The position numbers and the translations under genes are program-made. Below are positions 46,401 through 56,688 of a stretch of DNA of 64,000 nucleotides, piece after piece (the stretch's first letter is position 1; each line of letters begins with the position of its first letter). The notes below the pieces were generated by a model. The model was not told where the DNA came from, ran no database searches, and saw only the letters and a program-made list of their open reading frames with translations. Origin of the DNA: Chelatococcus caeni (GTDB lineage: Bacteria > Pseudomonadota > Alphaproteobacteria > Rhizobiales > Beijerinckiaceae); assembly GCF_014196925.1 (NCBI RefSeq), contig NZ_JACIEN010000006.1, forward strand, positions 186,001-250,000, read 5' to 3'.

Positions 46401-46532
46401 GCCGGGCCGGTGGCCGCACTTGCCTCGCCGCCGCGCTCATGTACAAGGATCTGGTGATCGACCGGCGGGCCCAGGGCTCCGGTGTCGTGCCTGATCGGGC
46501 CGGGCGCCCGACCCACAGCGGGCGGGCATGAA

Positions 46533-47696
46533 TTGAAACTCGATTTCTTCACGCTCTACGTCATCATCCTCCTCAACTCGCTGACCCTGACCTTCGTCTG
46601 GGGGGCCATCTGCTACGCCTACTGGACGTTCGAGGCCGCGCGCTACTGGCTGGCGAGCTGCATTCTCACCACGCTCGGCGGCTGCCTTCTGGCGCTCGAG
46701 GCGTTGCCCTTCGGCAATGCCTTCATCGTTGCGGGCAACGCCTGCATCATCTTCGGTTTCGCCGTCACATGGGGCGGTGTGCGCGTGTTCTACGGGGCAA
46801 GGCCGCGCTGGGATGTGGCCATTGCCCTCACGGTGGTCGCGAGCCTCGCCATGGCGCTGTTCCTCGACAGCCGCCCCGGCCTCAACATGGCGACGGCCGG
46901 CGGCCAAGTCGCGGCCGTCGGTCTGGCGGCGCTCACCCTTCTCAGAAACGGCAGGCGGCGTCTCGGCGCGCTCGTCGCCGCTTCCGCCATGGGCCTCGCC
47001 CTCCTCGGCCATGGGGCCGAATTCGCGACGAACGGCCTGCGCCTTGCCGGGCTGATGACGACGGAGGCGTATTATGCGGTCGCTGCCGTCTTCCTCGTCG
47101 CCGTCATTTTCGGCGGAGGCGTCTGGAATCTCGGCTTCGTGCTGATGGCGGTCGACCGCCTGCGCTCCGAGCTCGCGGCCCTGGCACAGGAGGACGACCT
47201 CACAGGACTGCCCAACCGTCGCCGCTTCATGCAGGCGAGCGAGCGCCTCGAGGCGATCGGCCGGCGCACGGGCCAGGGCTTCTCGCTGTTGCTGATCGAC
47301 CTCGATTGTTTCAAGGAGATCAACGATCGTTACGGCCACGCCGCCGGCGATGCCTGCCTCGTGCATTTTGCCGCACTCGCCTCCTCGCGCCTGCGCAAGG
47401 GCGACATGCTCGCCCGCCTCTCCGGCGACGAGTTCTGCGTCAGCCTGCCTGGCGCCGATCTCGCCAGGGCCGCGACCGTGGCCGGCGATCTCGTCAACCT
47501 CGTCGCGGCGAACCCCTGTCTGTGGCGGGGCGAGACGATCTTTCTCTCCATCAGTGTCGGCATCGCCGAATGGCGGCCCGACATGGAGGCCGGACCGGCG
47601 CGGATCATCGAGGAAGCCGATGCCGCGCTCTATGCCACCAAGAAGCGCGGCCGCAACGGCTTTTCCGTGGCCGCCGAGGCGCTGGCGGTCACATGA
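46533..47696 (+). CDS. Membrane-anchored diguanylate cyclase (GGDEF)
   Basis: Six or seven N-terminal helices form a membrane sensor, followed by a GGDEF domain that makes cyclic-di-GMP. The active-site loop reads SGDEF, an accepted variant. RKGD lies five residues upstream and matches the inhibitory RxxD I-site, so product feedback is likely. DLTGLPNRRRF and DLDCFKEINDRYGHAAGD are conserved. The longest frame begins at GTG 46482, but a TTG start at 46533 gives the natural N-terminus KLDFFTLYVII; the choice is inferred. The 387-residue form is reported. Confidence 0.88.
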   Translation: MKLDFFTLYVIILLNSLTLTFVWGAICYAYWTFEAARYWLASCILTTLGGCLLALEALPFGNAFIVAGNACIIFGFAVTWGGVRVFYGARPRWDVAIALTVVASLAMALFLDSRPGLNMATAGGQVAAVGLAALTLLRNGRRRLGALVAASAMGLALLGHGAEFATNGLRLAGLMTTEAYYAVAAVFLVAVIFGGGVWNLGFVLMAVDRLRSELAALAQEDDLTGLPNRRRFMQASERLEAIGRRTGQGFSLLLIDLDCFKEINDRYGHAAGDACLVHFAALASSRLRKGDMLARLSGDEFCVSLPGADLARAATVAGDLVNLVAANPCLWRGETIFLSISVGIAEWRPDMEAGPARIIEEADAALYATKKRGRNGFSVAAEALAVT

Positions 47697-47699
47697 ACA

Positions 47700-47854
47700 C
47701 GCTCGCCGCGTGACAAATGCGATGCGCGACTGCATGCCATCATGCCAAGTCGGCGACTATATAATATATAATACCAATATCACTTATTGAATGTATAGTA
47801 CTATGCCGCGTGGTTCCGTTTTGCTTGTTCGTGATATTTCGCGAGGACTTCATT
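47700..47854 (+). promoter_or_regulatory. AT-rich leader/promoter region of the orphan gene
   Basis: From about 47755 to 47805 the sequence is a run of A/T (TATATAATATATAATACC and CACTTATTGAATGTATAGTA), quite unlike the surrounding DNA. TATAAT hexamers occur at 47760 and 47767, but no well-spaced TTGACA lies upstream, so a precise promoter is not called. The start codon at 47855 is preceded by GAGGA (47843-47847). Confidence 0.55.
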
Positions 47855-49345
47855 ATGGGTATGGAAGTGGATAATAATACAATTCCATCTTCTGGGGCGG
47901 GCGAGGGGGCGGCGGCTGCCCGGTTCCGGGACGCGGCGCAGGCGGGATCGGGGCGCCGGGTCCGCGGGCCCGCGTTGGCCGAGATCCCCTTGGGTGCGCC
48001 CAGCGTGACGATCAGCTATCGGCCGGACCGCTCGGTGGTCATCCACCTCGGAGATCCGGTGCCGATTAACGGGGCGGCGGCATCGCAGGGGCCTTCCCGT
48101 GCACAGTCGGTCGCGATCGACATTCCCGAGGAACAGGTCATCGGTTCCTGGCTGGCGTCCTCCGTCCCGCAGGAGCTTGACGAGGATGTGCGCGCGGCCC
48201 TCGGCCTGCATCTCGAGGGCGTGAGCCGTCGCCTGACCGAAAAAGGAGAGCGGCTCGAGGACATCAGGGCGCTGGCGCTCAAGGCGTTGCGGCGCGATGT
48301 CCTGACGGCCGCGGCGTGCGGGGCGGTCAATGCCGTTCCCGCCATGACGGCCGGATGGGCGGCCGACTTCACGCCGAATTTCTTCGCCGAGGCGGAAAAA
48401 CTGGGCAATCCGCTTGGCAAGGCGGCCGCCACGGCGGCGCAGGCGGGAGCCTTCGAGCACGCGGCCGATGTGCTTGGCTGCTATCTGCTGTCGTTGCGCG
48501 TGGTGCCCGCAGTCGGTGACCGGTTCTATCTGGCGCCGAACGTGGAAAAGCTGGTCGAGCCGGCGGCCAAGGCCAACAAGGCCATGGAGCTCGGGCAATG
48601 GCAGGTCTTCCGCAACCGGTTCCTGACCAACCAGACGGGATCGGTGCGCAACCTTCTGCTGCTCCCCATCGCCGTCGCGGTGGAGGCGGCCTCCTCGCCG
48701 AGGACGGCCGGCGTCGTCGACAAGATCGTCAACAACGCGCTGCGCATGCCGGGTGGCGCCATCAAGGACGGCATCCGCTATGGCATCGAATACCAGGCCG
48801 GCCGTTATGGCCCGTTGTGGCTGTTCGGCAGGCGCGACTGGGAGGAGGTTTACGACGCCCTGAAGGCCTCCCCGCCCTACGAGCCTGCCCTCAACGCCGG
48901 CCGCAAGGTCGCATTGCTGCCCTACGATGCCGTGCGCAGCCTCGGCGACAACCTGAAGGATGCCGTGTCCGTCGAGAATGTCGCGCTGGGTGGATGGCTC
49001 GTCGGCGGCTTGAGTGCCTATGCCGTGACGAGGACGGCCGTCAAGGATGCGGTCGAGGGGTCCGGGGCGAGCCGGCTCTGGGGCGATGCGGCCGGAAGGC
49101 TGGCAGCCTTTCCCCTGAGAGTGCCGCTGTCCGGCATCTACGACAACGCCTCGATCAAGGAGGCGGTCAGGACCGTGGCGGGAAGCGCGATGCGAACCGT
49201 TTCCCGCACCCTGGAAGGCTGGGCCGGGGGAGCGGCCCGGCCCGCCGGCGAGGTGGAGGCGCCCGAAGCGGTCGTCGTGGTGCCACGGCAGGATCCTGGC
49301 GAGTCGCAGCAGGCGGCAGCGACCGACGCTCCGCCCCACGCCTGA
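47855..49345 (+). CDS. Unrecognised 496-residue protein in an AT-rich-flanked position
   Basis: I do not recognise this protein. There is no signal peptide. The first 40 residues (MGMEVDNNTIPSSGAGEGAA ...) are polar and flexible. A middle part has amphipathic/hydrophobic pieces (VLTAAACGAVNAVPAMTAGW, NLLLLPIAVAVEAAS, NVALGGWLVGGLSAYAV) with charged helices and Tyr/Trp-containing segments (RYGIEYQAGRYGPLWLFGRRDW). The C-terminus is Pro/Ala/Glu-rich. The combination resembles many secreted bacterial effectors, but no family could be named. GAGGA eight bases upstream fixes the start. A 12-bp hairpin follows. Confidence 0.75.
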   Translation: MGMEVDNNTIPSSGAGEGAAAARFRDAAQAGSGRRVRGPALAEIPLGAPSVTISYRPDRSVVIHLGDPVPINGAAASQGPSRAQSVAIDIPEEQVIGSWLASSVPQELDEDVRAALGLHLEGVSRRLTEKGERLEDIRALALKALRRDVLTAAACGAVNAVPAMTAGWAADFTPNFFAEAEKLGNPLGKAAATAAQAGAFEHAADVLGCYLLSLRVVPAVGDRFYLAPNVEKLVEPAAKANKAMELGQWQVFRNRFLTNQTGSVRNLLLLPIAVAVEAASSPRTAGVVDKIVNNALRMPGGAIKDGIRYGIEYQAGRYGPLWLFGRRDWEEVYDALKASPPYEPALNAGRKVALLPYDAVRSLGDNLKDAVSVENVALGGWLVGGLSAYAVTRTAVKDAVEGSGASRLWGDAAGRLAAFPLRVPLSGIYDNASIKEAVRTVAGSAMRTVSRTLEGWAGGAARPAGEVEAPEAVVVVPRQDPGESQQAAATDAPPHA

Positions 49346-49350
49346 CGCAA

Positions 49351-49376
49351 GGAGCCGCAGCTTCAGCTGCGGCTCC
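49351..49376. terminator. Bidirectional terminator between the orphan gene and clpB
   Basis: A perfect 12-bp stem (GGAGCCGCAGCT / AGCTGCGGCTCC) with a two-base gap lies five bases after one stop codon and 12 bases before the other gene's stop, serving two convergent genes. Only a weak T/C-rich tract follows on the plus strand. Confidence 0.7.
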
Positions 49377-49387
49377 TCTCCCCGCGA

Positions 49388-52018
<2,631 letters not shown>

Positions 52019-52248
52019 CAATACCTCCTCGAGGCCACGCCGCCCGCCAGATGATGCCCGGGAAGGCGCCCCCCATTCAACGGATTTGCCGGCCGGAAGA
52101 CCCCGTTGCGGCGATCCTCGGTACGGCTGCGGCATCGGTCATTGCGCCGCGTCAATCATGTAGGTGTTGCACAGTAGCCACATCAAGAGGGCGGGCGCCG
52201 ATGCAATCCGCTTATCCGCGAAAAGGCCGACACGGCCGCGCCAAAACG

Positions 52249-52276
52249 AAAAAGGCGGGCTCGTGGCCCGCCTTTT
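52249..52276 (-). terminator. Terminator of the DUF4167 gene
   Basis: GGCGGGC / GCCCGCC (52254-52260 with 52266-52272, five-base loop). On the minus strand it is followed by a run of five T, and it lies 26 bases beyond the DUF4167 stop. T's also flank it on the other strand, so it may stop transcription in both directions. Confidence 0.8.
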
Positions 52277-52301
52277 GCGAAGTCGTTACGATGGCTCGGG
52301 C

Positions 52302-53219
52302 TCACTCGCCGGCGGGCACCTTGTCGTCGGCGGCCTTGCGGGCGCGGGGACGGCGGGTGGCGCGGGGCTTCTCCTCCGCCGGAGCGCTCTCGACGGCAGC
52401 CTCCTCGGCCGGCGCGGCGGCCTTGCGGCGGCGCGTGCGCTTGGGGGCTGCCTCTTCGGCAGCCGCCGGCTCATTCGCCGAGGCGGGCGCCTCATCCTCG
52501 TCGACCGGGGCGATCGGCGTGCGCACGGGCGTCGTCAGGAAAGCCGGCAGGCCGGCCTTTTCCTCGCTCTCGGCGCGCCGCGCCTCGCCCGCGGCATTGC
52601 CGTTCACATAGGCCGGCCGGGGGCCGCGCTCGCGCCGCTCGCCGCGCTCTTGGCGGTCGCCGCGGTCCTGGCGGTCGCTGCGGTCCTGGCGCTCGCCTCG
52701 TTCCGGACGATCACCGCGGTCCTGCCGCTCGCCGCGGTCCTGGCGCATCTGGCGGTCGCCGCGCGGGCCACGCTCGAAGCGCTGCGGGCGCTCGGGCCGG
52801 GCCTCGCCGTCGTCGTCGGCGAAGGTCTCGCCGCGGACGTCCGGCTGGGGAGCGCCAAGCTCGTGCACGGCCGGCTGGCCCTGCCCCTGGCCGTAGCCGA
52901 AACCGTTGCCTTCCTCGGCATCGAGATCGTCGCGCTCGTCGTCATACGGCCGCTGGAAGCCGCCGTAGGTCTGCTGCAGCTGCGACTGCGCCGCCGCGAT
53001 GATGCGGAAATAATGTTCCGCGTGCTGGAAATAATTCTCGGCCGCGACCGGATCGCCGGAAGCCTGGGCGTCGCGCGCCAACTGGCTGTATTTCTCGGCG
53101 ATATGTTGGGCGGTGCCACGCACCTTCACGTCCGGACCGTTCGACTCGTAGCTTCTCGTCAGCGGGTTGGGACCCTTGCGGTTGCGCCCCCGCATACGCC
53201 TGTTCTGACCTGGTCTCAT
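52302..53219 (-). CDS. DUF4167 protein with Arg/Asp/Gln-rich repeats
   Basis: A 305-residue protein beginning MRPGQNRRMRGRNRKGPNPL, the conserved DUF4167 start, then SYESNGPDVKVRGTAQHIAEKY and an AAENYFQHAEHYFRI helix. The middle is a tandem-like series of DRQDRGERQ-type units (about residues 145-200), followed by an Ala/Glu/Arg/Lys tail. Such RG/RD-rich content suggests RNA binding, but the function is unknown. It lies between clpB and prmC, a placement typical of Rhizobiales, and has its own terminator. Confidence 0.88.
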   Translation of the reverse strand: MRPGQNRRMRGRNRKGPNPLTRSYESNGPDVKVRGTAQHIAEKYSQLARDAQASGDPVAAENYFQHAEHYFRIIAAAQSQLQQTYGGFQRPYDDERDDLDAEEGNGFGYGQGQGQPAVHELGAPQPDVRGETFADDDGEARPERPQRFERGPRGDRQMRQDRGERQDRGDRPERGERQDRSDRQDRGDRQERGERRERGPRPAYVNGNAAGEARRAESEEKAGLPAFLTTPVRTPIAPVDEDEAPASANEPAAAEEAAPKRTRRRKAAAPAEEAAVESAPAEEKPRATRRPRARKAADDKVPAGE

Positions 53220-53659
53220 CTATTGTCTCTTTGAAGCTTCCTGAACCGCATGACATCCCGACGCCGCAGACCATCCCGGGCGGAAGACCGCCGAGAGGCA
53301 TTGAGCGAGCCGGTTGGTTCGGATCGCATGCCGAACCGAAGGGGCTTGTCAGCCGAGAACGTCATGTAACAGCGGCAATGATCCGAGGGCGAGCGAGCTC
53401 TCCGGATACTTCCCCGGCCGCGCCGAACCGACGTCGCCTCGTCGTCCGACGCTTCATGCCAGGCGCAGACGCATCCCGGCACTCCGAAGACTTGATGTTC
53501 GCGCCGACCCGGAGGCTTGCTGTCGCAACCTCGACCGGGCTTGCTGAAGCCAGATCATTTGTCGTGGAGCGCGATTCCTGACCGGACACTAGCGGCTTTG
53601 ACCGTGACCGCCAAGCCTTTTTTGCGCTCCGGCCCGGCGGGTGGCCTTCGCTGGCAGGC
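53220..53659. other. 440-base gap between DUF4167 and prmC
   Basis: No gene supported. An inverted repeat GGTTCGG / CCGAACC with eight bases between (53316-53337) lies about 100 bases upstream of the DUF4167 gene and could be an operator. A GGCTT / AAGCC hairpin with six T's (53594-53623) on the plus strand is not downstream of any plus-strand gene. Confidence 0.4.
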
Positions 53660-54544
53660 TCAGCGGTCCGCCTCGACGAGGACCGTGCGGGCGATGCCCC
53701 CGAGGTCGGCATGGACCGTTATCCGTCCGCGCCCGGCGAAGAGGCCTGCGACGGCTCCGTCCTGCCCCTCGCCGACTTCGAGCGCCGCAAGACCGCCCGC
53801 CGCGAGGAGACGCGGTGCGTCCGCCGCCAGGGCCCGATAGGCATCCAGTCCATCGCGACCGCCGTCGAGGGCAAGGAGCGGGTCGTACTGCCGCACCTCC
53901 GGCGCGAGCCCGGGGATCACGGCGCTCTCGATATAGGGCGGGTTGGAGACGAGGACGTCGACCGGCCCCGCAGCGGCCGTGGACCAGTTGCCGACGATGA
54001 AATGCGCCCGGGCGGCGAGGCCGAGGCGCTCGGCGTTGCCGCGGGCCGTCTGCGCCGCCTCCAGGGCGCGGTCGATGCCGAGGCCCGTCGCCTGCGGCAG
54101 TTCGTGCAGCAGGGCGAGGAGGATGCAGCCGGTGCCGGTGCCGACGTCGACGATGGCGAGCGGCGCATCGGCGCGGCCCTGCGCCCTGAGCGTCTTCAGC
54201 ACCGCCTCGACGAGCGTCTCGGTATCGGGCCGCGGCTCGAGAGTCGCGGGCGACAGACGGAAGGGCAGGCCCCAGAACTCCCGCTCGCCGAGGATGCGCG
54301 CCACCGGCTCGCGATCGAGCCGGCGCGCCGCAAAGGCGGCGAGGTGCTTCGAGCCGGCTTCGCCGAGCGGCTCCGCCGGTGTGGCGGCGAGCTCCGCGCC
54401 GGCGATGCCGAGTGCTGCCAGCAGGAGAAGGCGGGCGTCGAGCGCCGGGCTGTCGATGCCGGCTGCCGCGAAGGACGTGCGCAAGTGCCGCAGGGCTTCC
54501 TGGCGCGTCGTGGTCGGCATCAAGGGCGGAACCGGAATGGGCAT
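53660..54544 (-). CDS. prmC: Release-factor glutamine N5-methyltransferase PrmC
   Basis: SAM-dependent methyltransferase that modifies the GGQ glutamine of RF1/RF2, 294 residues. VDVGTGTGCILLALL is the SAM-binding motif and VSNPPYIES carries the catalytic NPPY. EPRPDTETLVEAVL completes the signature. Starts at 54577, 54544 and 54520 are open, none with a clear ribosome site. Normally it adjoins prfA; here a divergent HD gene and a palindromic repeat lie between, so it needs its own promoter in the 120 bases upstream. Confidence 0.95.
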   Translation of the reverse strand: MPIPVPPLMPTTTRQEALRHLRTSFAAAGIDSPALDARLLLLAALGIAGAELAATPAEPLGEAGSKHLAAFAARRLDREPVARILGEREFWGLPFRLSPATLEPRPDTETLVEAVLKTLRAQGRADAPLAIVDVGTGTGCILLALLHELPQATGLGIDRALEAAQTARGNAERLGLAARAHFIVGNWSTAAAGPVDVLVSNPPYIESAVIPGLAPEVRQYDPLLALDGGRDGLDAYRALAADAPRLLAAGGLAALEVGEGQDGAVAGLFAGRGRITVHADLGGIARTVLVEADR

Positions 54545-54663
54545 GGTCGTCGGGGTGATTCTCCCGCTCCATCGCAAACGGAGGAGGGGACATGTGGTGC
54601 CCGCTTGTTCGCGGGCCGCTGGGCCTGCATAAGGCGCCGTCTTATCCGCCTCGGAACCTCCGC

Positions 54664-55299
54664 ATGCAAGCCTTCTCTCCCTTCGAGCAGCTCGCCGAAG
54701 CCCTCCTGCCGCATCTGCCGGTCTCGTCCGACGGTTCGCACGACCTCGGCCACCTGCGGCGGGTGTGGCACAACGCCTTCGCCATTCAGGCCGAGGAAGG
54801 CGGGGAGGCCAGGGTCGTCGCGGCGGCGGTCCTGCTGCACGACTGCGTCCATGTGGAGAAGAACGCGCCGCAGCGCAGCCGCGCCTCCCGTCTCGCCGGC
54901 GAGCGCGCCGCCGCGATCCTCGCCGGGCTCGGCTGGCCGGTGGAGGAGGTCGCCGACGTCGTCCATGCCATCGAGGCGCACAGCTTCACGGCCGGCATCG
55001 CGCCGCGCACGCTGGAGGCGAAGATCGTGCAGGACGCCGACAGGCTCGACGCCATCGGCTTCATCGGCGTCGCGCGCTGCTTCTACATCGCCGGCCGCCT
55101 CGGCTCCGCGCTCTACGATCTCGACGACCCCGACGCGGCGCACCGCCCGCTCGACGGCACGCGCTTCGCGCTCGACCACTTCCCGGAGAAGCTGCTGCGT
55201 CTCGGCGACGGCTTTCAGACCCCGGCCGGCCGCCGCCGCGCGCAGGAGCGCATGGCGGCGATGCGCGGCTTCCTGGAGGGATTCCGGGCGGAGATATGA
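54664..55299 (+). CDS. HD-domain phosphohydrolase
   Basis: A 211-residue HD-domain protein of the YedJ type. GSHDLGHLRRVWHNA, VLLHDCVHVEK and DADRLDAIGFIGVARCF supply the His/Asp metal ligands. The substrate is unknown (family members hydrolyse phosphate esters). The start at 54664 fits the family N-terminus (FSPFEQLAEALLP). It is oriented opposite to both neighbours, prmC and prfA, and its end is followed by repeat copy E, so gene and repeat may have arrived together. Confidence 0.88.
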   Translation: MQAFSPFEQLAEALLPHLPVSSDGSHDLGHLRRVWHNAFAIQAEEGGEARVVAAAVLLHDCVHVEKNAPQRSRASRLAGERAAAILAGLGWPVEEVADVVHAIEAHSFTAGIAPRTLEAKIVQDADRLDAIGFIGVARCFYIAGRLGSALYDLDDPDAAHRPLDGTRFALDHFPEKLLRLGDGFQTPAGRRRAQERMAAMRGFLEGFRAEI

Positions 55300-55327
55300 A
55301 GGCAGCTTCGCTGGGCGACACGTGCCT

Positions 55328-55483
55328 TCTCCCTCCCCCACGAAGTGGCGGGGAGGGTCGGGGTGGGGGGCGGGTCAGCAGGCAGGCTGTTCGAAACCGG
55401 TCGCACGCCAAGAAGCACCAGCGTCGTGGGGCGGCACTGCCCCCCACCCCTAACCCTCCCCGCCGCAGGCGGGGGGAGGGGAT
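55328..55483. repeat. Double-hairpin palindromic repeat, copy E, between HD gene and prfA
   Basis: Left arm 55328-55370 (CTCCCTCCCCCACGAAGTGG, then CGGGGAGGGTCGGGGTGGGG) and right arm about 55439-55482 (CCCCCCACCCCTAACCCTCC, then CCGCCGCAGGCGGGGGGAGG), separated by about 70 bases. Same architecture as copies A-D. It lies just past the prfA stop (minus strand) and could act as its transcription terminator. Confidence 0.9.
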
Positions 55484-55515
55484 GGGCCGCGCGCTTGGCG
55501 GTGTCCTGCGCTCCT

Positions 55516-56607
55516 TTATCCCTCCTGCGCGGCGAGCTGCGCCGCCTGGTGCTCGGTCGTCAGGGCGTCGATCACCTCGTCGAGGGCCGTGCCCATCATC
55601 ACCTCCTCGAGCTTGTAGAGGGTGAGGCCGATGCGGTGATCGGTGAGGCGTCCCTGCGGGAAGTTGTAGGTGCGGATGCGCTCGGAGCGGTCGCCGGAGC
55701 CGACCTGCGCCCGCCGGTCGGCGGCGCGCTCCGCGTCCTTGCGCTGGCGCTCGGCGTCGTAGAGCCGCGAGCGCAGGAGCGCCATGGCCTTGGCGCGATT
55801 GCGGTGCTGCGAGCGTTCGTCCTGCACCAGGACGACGATGCCGGTCGGCAGATGCGTGATGCGCACAGCCGATTCGGTCTTGTTGACGTGCTGGCCGCCG
55901 GCGCCGCCGGCGCGCATGGTGTCGACCCTGAGGTCGCCTTCGTCGATGGCGAAGTCGACCTCCGCCGCTTCCGGCAGCACGGCGACGGTGGCGGCGGAGG
56001 TGTGGATGCGGCCCGAGGCCTCCGTCTCCGGCACGCGCTGCACGCGGTGGACCCCGGATTCGAACTTGAGGCGGGCGAAGACGCCGCGCCCCTTCACCTC
56101 GGCGATGATCTCCTTGTAGCCGCCGACGGTGCCCTCGCTCTCCGACAGGATCTCGACGCTCCAGCCCTTGAGGTCGGCGTAGCGGCTGTACATGCGGAAG
56201 AGGTCGCCGGCGAAGAGGGCCGCCTCGTCCCCGCCCGTGCCGGCGCGGATCTCGAGGATGGCGCTCTTCTCGTCGGCCTCGTCCTTCGGCAGCAGCATCA
56301 GCTTGAGGGCATGCGCCGCCTCACCCACCGCCTCGCGCGCCTGCGGCAGCTCCTCTTCGGCGAGGGCGCGCATCTCGGCATCGGTCGCGGGGTCGTCGAG
56401 AAGGGTCTCGATGTCCTCGAGGTTCTTCCGGGCGCCCTCGAAGGCATCGATGGCGACGACAACGGGGTCGAGCTCGGCGAGTTCGCGTGACAGGGTGACG
56501 AAATCGTCCGCCCCGGCGCCGGCCGCCAGCGTCGCGGTCAGGATGTCGCGCCGCGCCCTGATGGCGTCGAGCCGCTCGCGCGGTGGAGTAAAGATCTGGT
56601 CGGACAT
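55516..56607 (-). CDS. prfA: Peptide chain release factor 1
   Basis: Recognises UAA and UAG stop codons and triggers hydrolysis of peptidyl-tRNA, 363 residues. The catalytic GGQ lies in [16 protein letters not shown]. The tail [17 protein letters not shown] and [22 protein letters not shown] are typical. It is methylated on the GGQ glutamine by PrmC. It sits 81 bases downstream of ptsP on the same strand, the order seen in other Rhizobiales. Confidence 0.97.
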   Translation of the reverse strand: MSDQIFTPPRERLDAIRARRDILTATLAAGAGADDFVTLSRELAELDPVVVAIDAFEGARKNLEDIETLLDDPATDAEMRALAEEELPQAREAVGEAAHALKLMLLPKDEADEKSAILEIRAGTGGDEAALFAGDLFRMYSRYADLKGWSVEILSESEGTVGGYKEIIAEVKGRGVFARLKFESGVHRVQRVPETEASGRIHTSAATVAVLPEAAEVDFAIDEGDLRVDTMRAGGAGGQHVNKTESAVRITHLPTGIVVLVQDERSQHRNRAKAMALLRSRLYDAERQRKDAERAADRRAQVGSGDRSERIRTYNFPQGRLTDHRIGLTLYKLEEVMMGTALDEVIDALTTEHQAAQLAAQEG

Positions 56608-56688
56608 GGCTTTTCCGAAATGCGGCTGCTTCGATGCGGCTGCCCGGGCCTCGCCCGCAGCCGTGGAACCGGATGCGCGGCAGCGTCG

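Noticed and set aside
47855-49345. Firm call of a type III secretion effector
   Set aside because: No tts-box, no secretion genes and no family match in this window; only general resemblance.
53594-53623. GGCTT/AAGCC hairpin with six T's as a terminator
   Set aside because: It would act on the plus strand, where no gene ends upstream; the stem is only five base pairs with a large loop.
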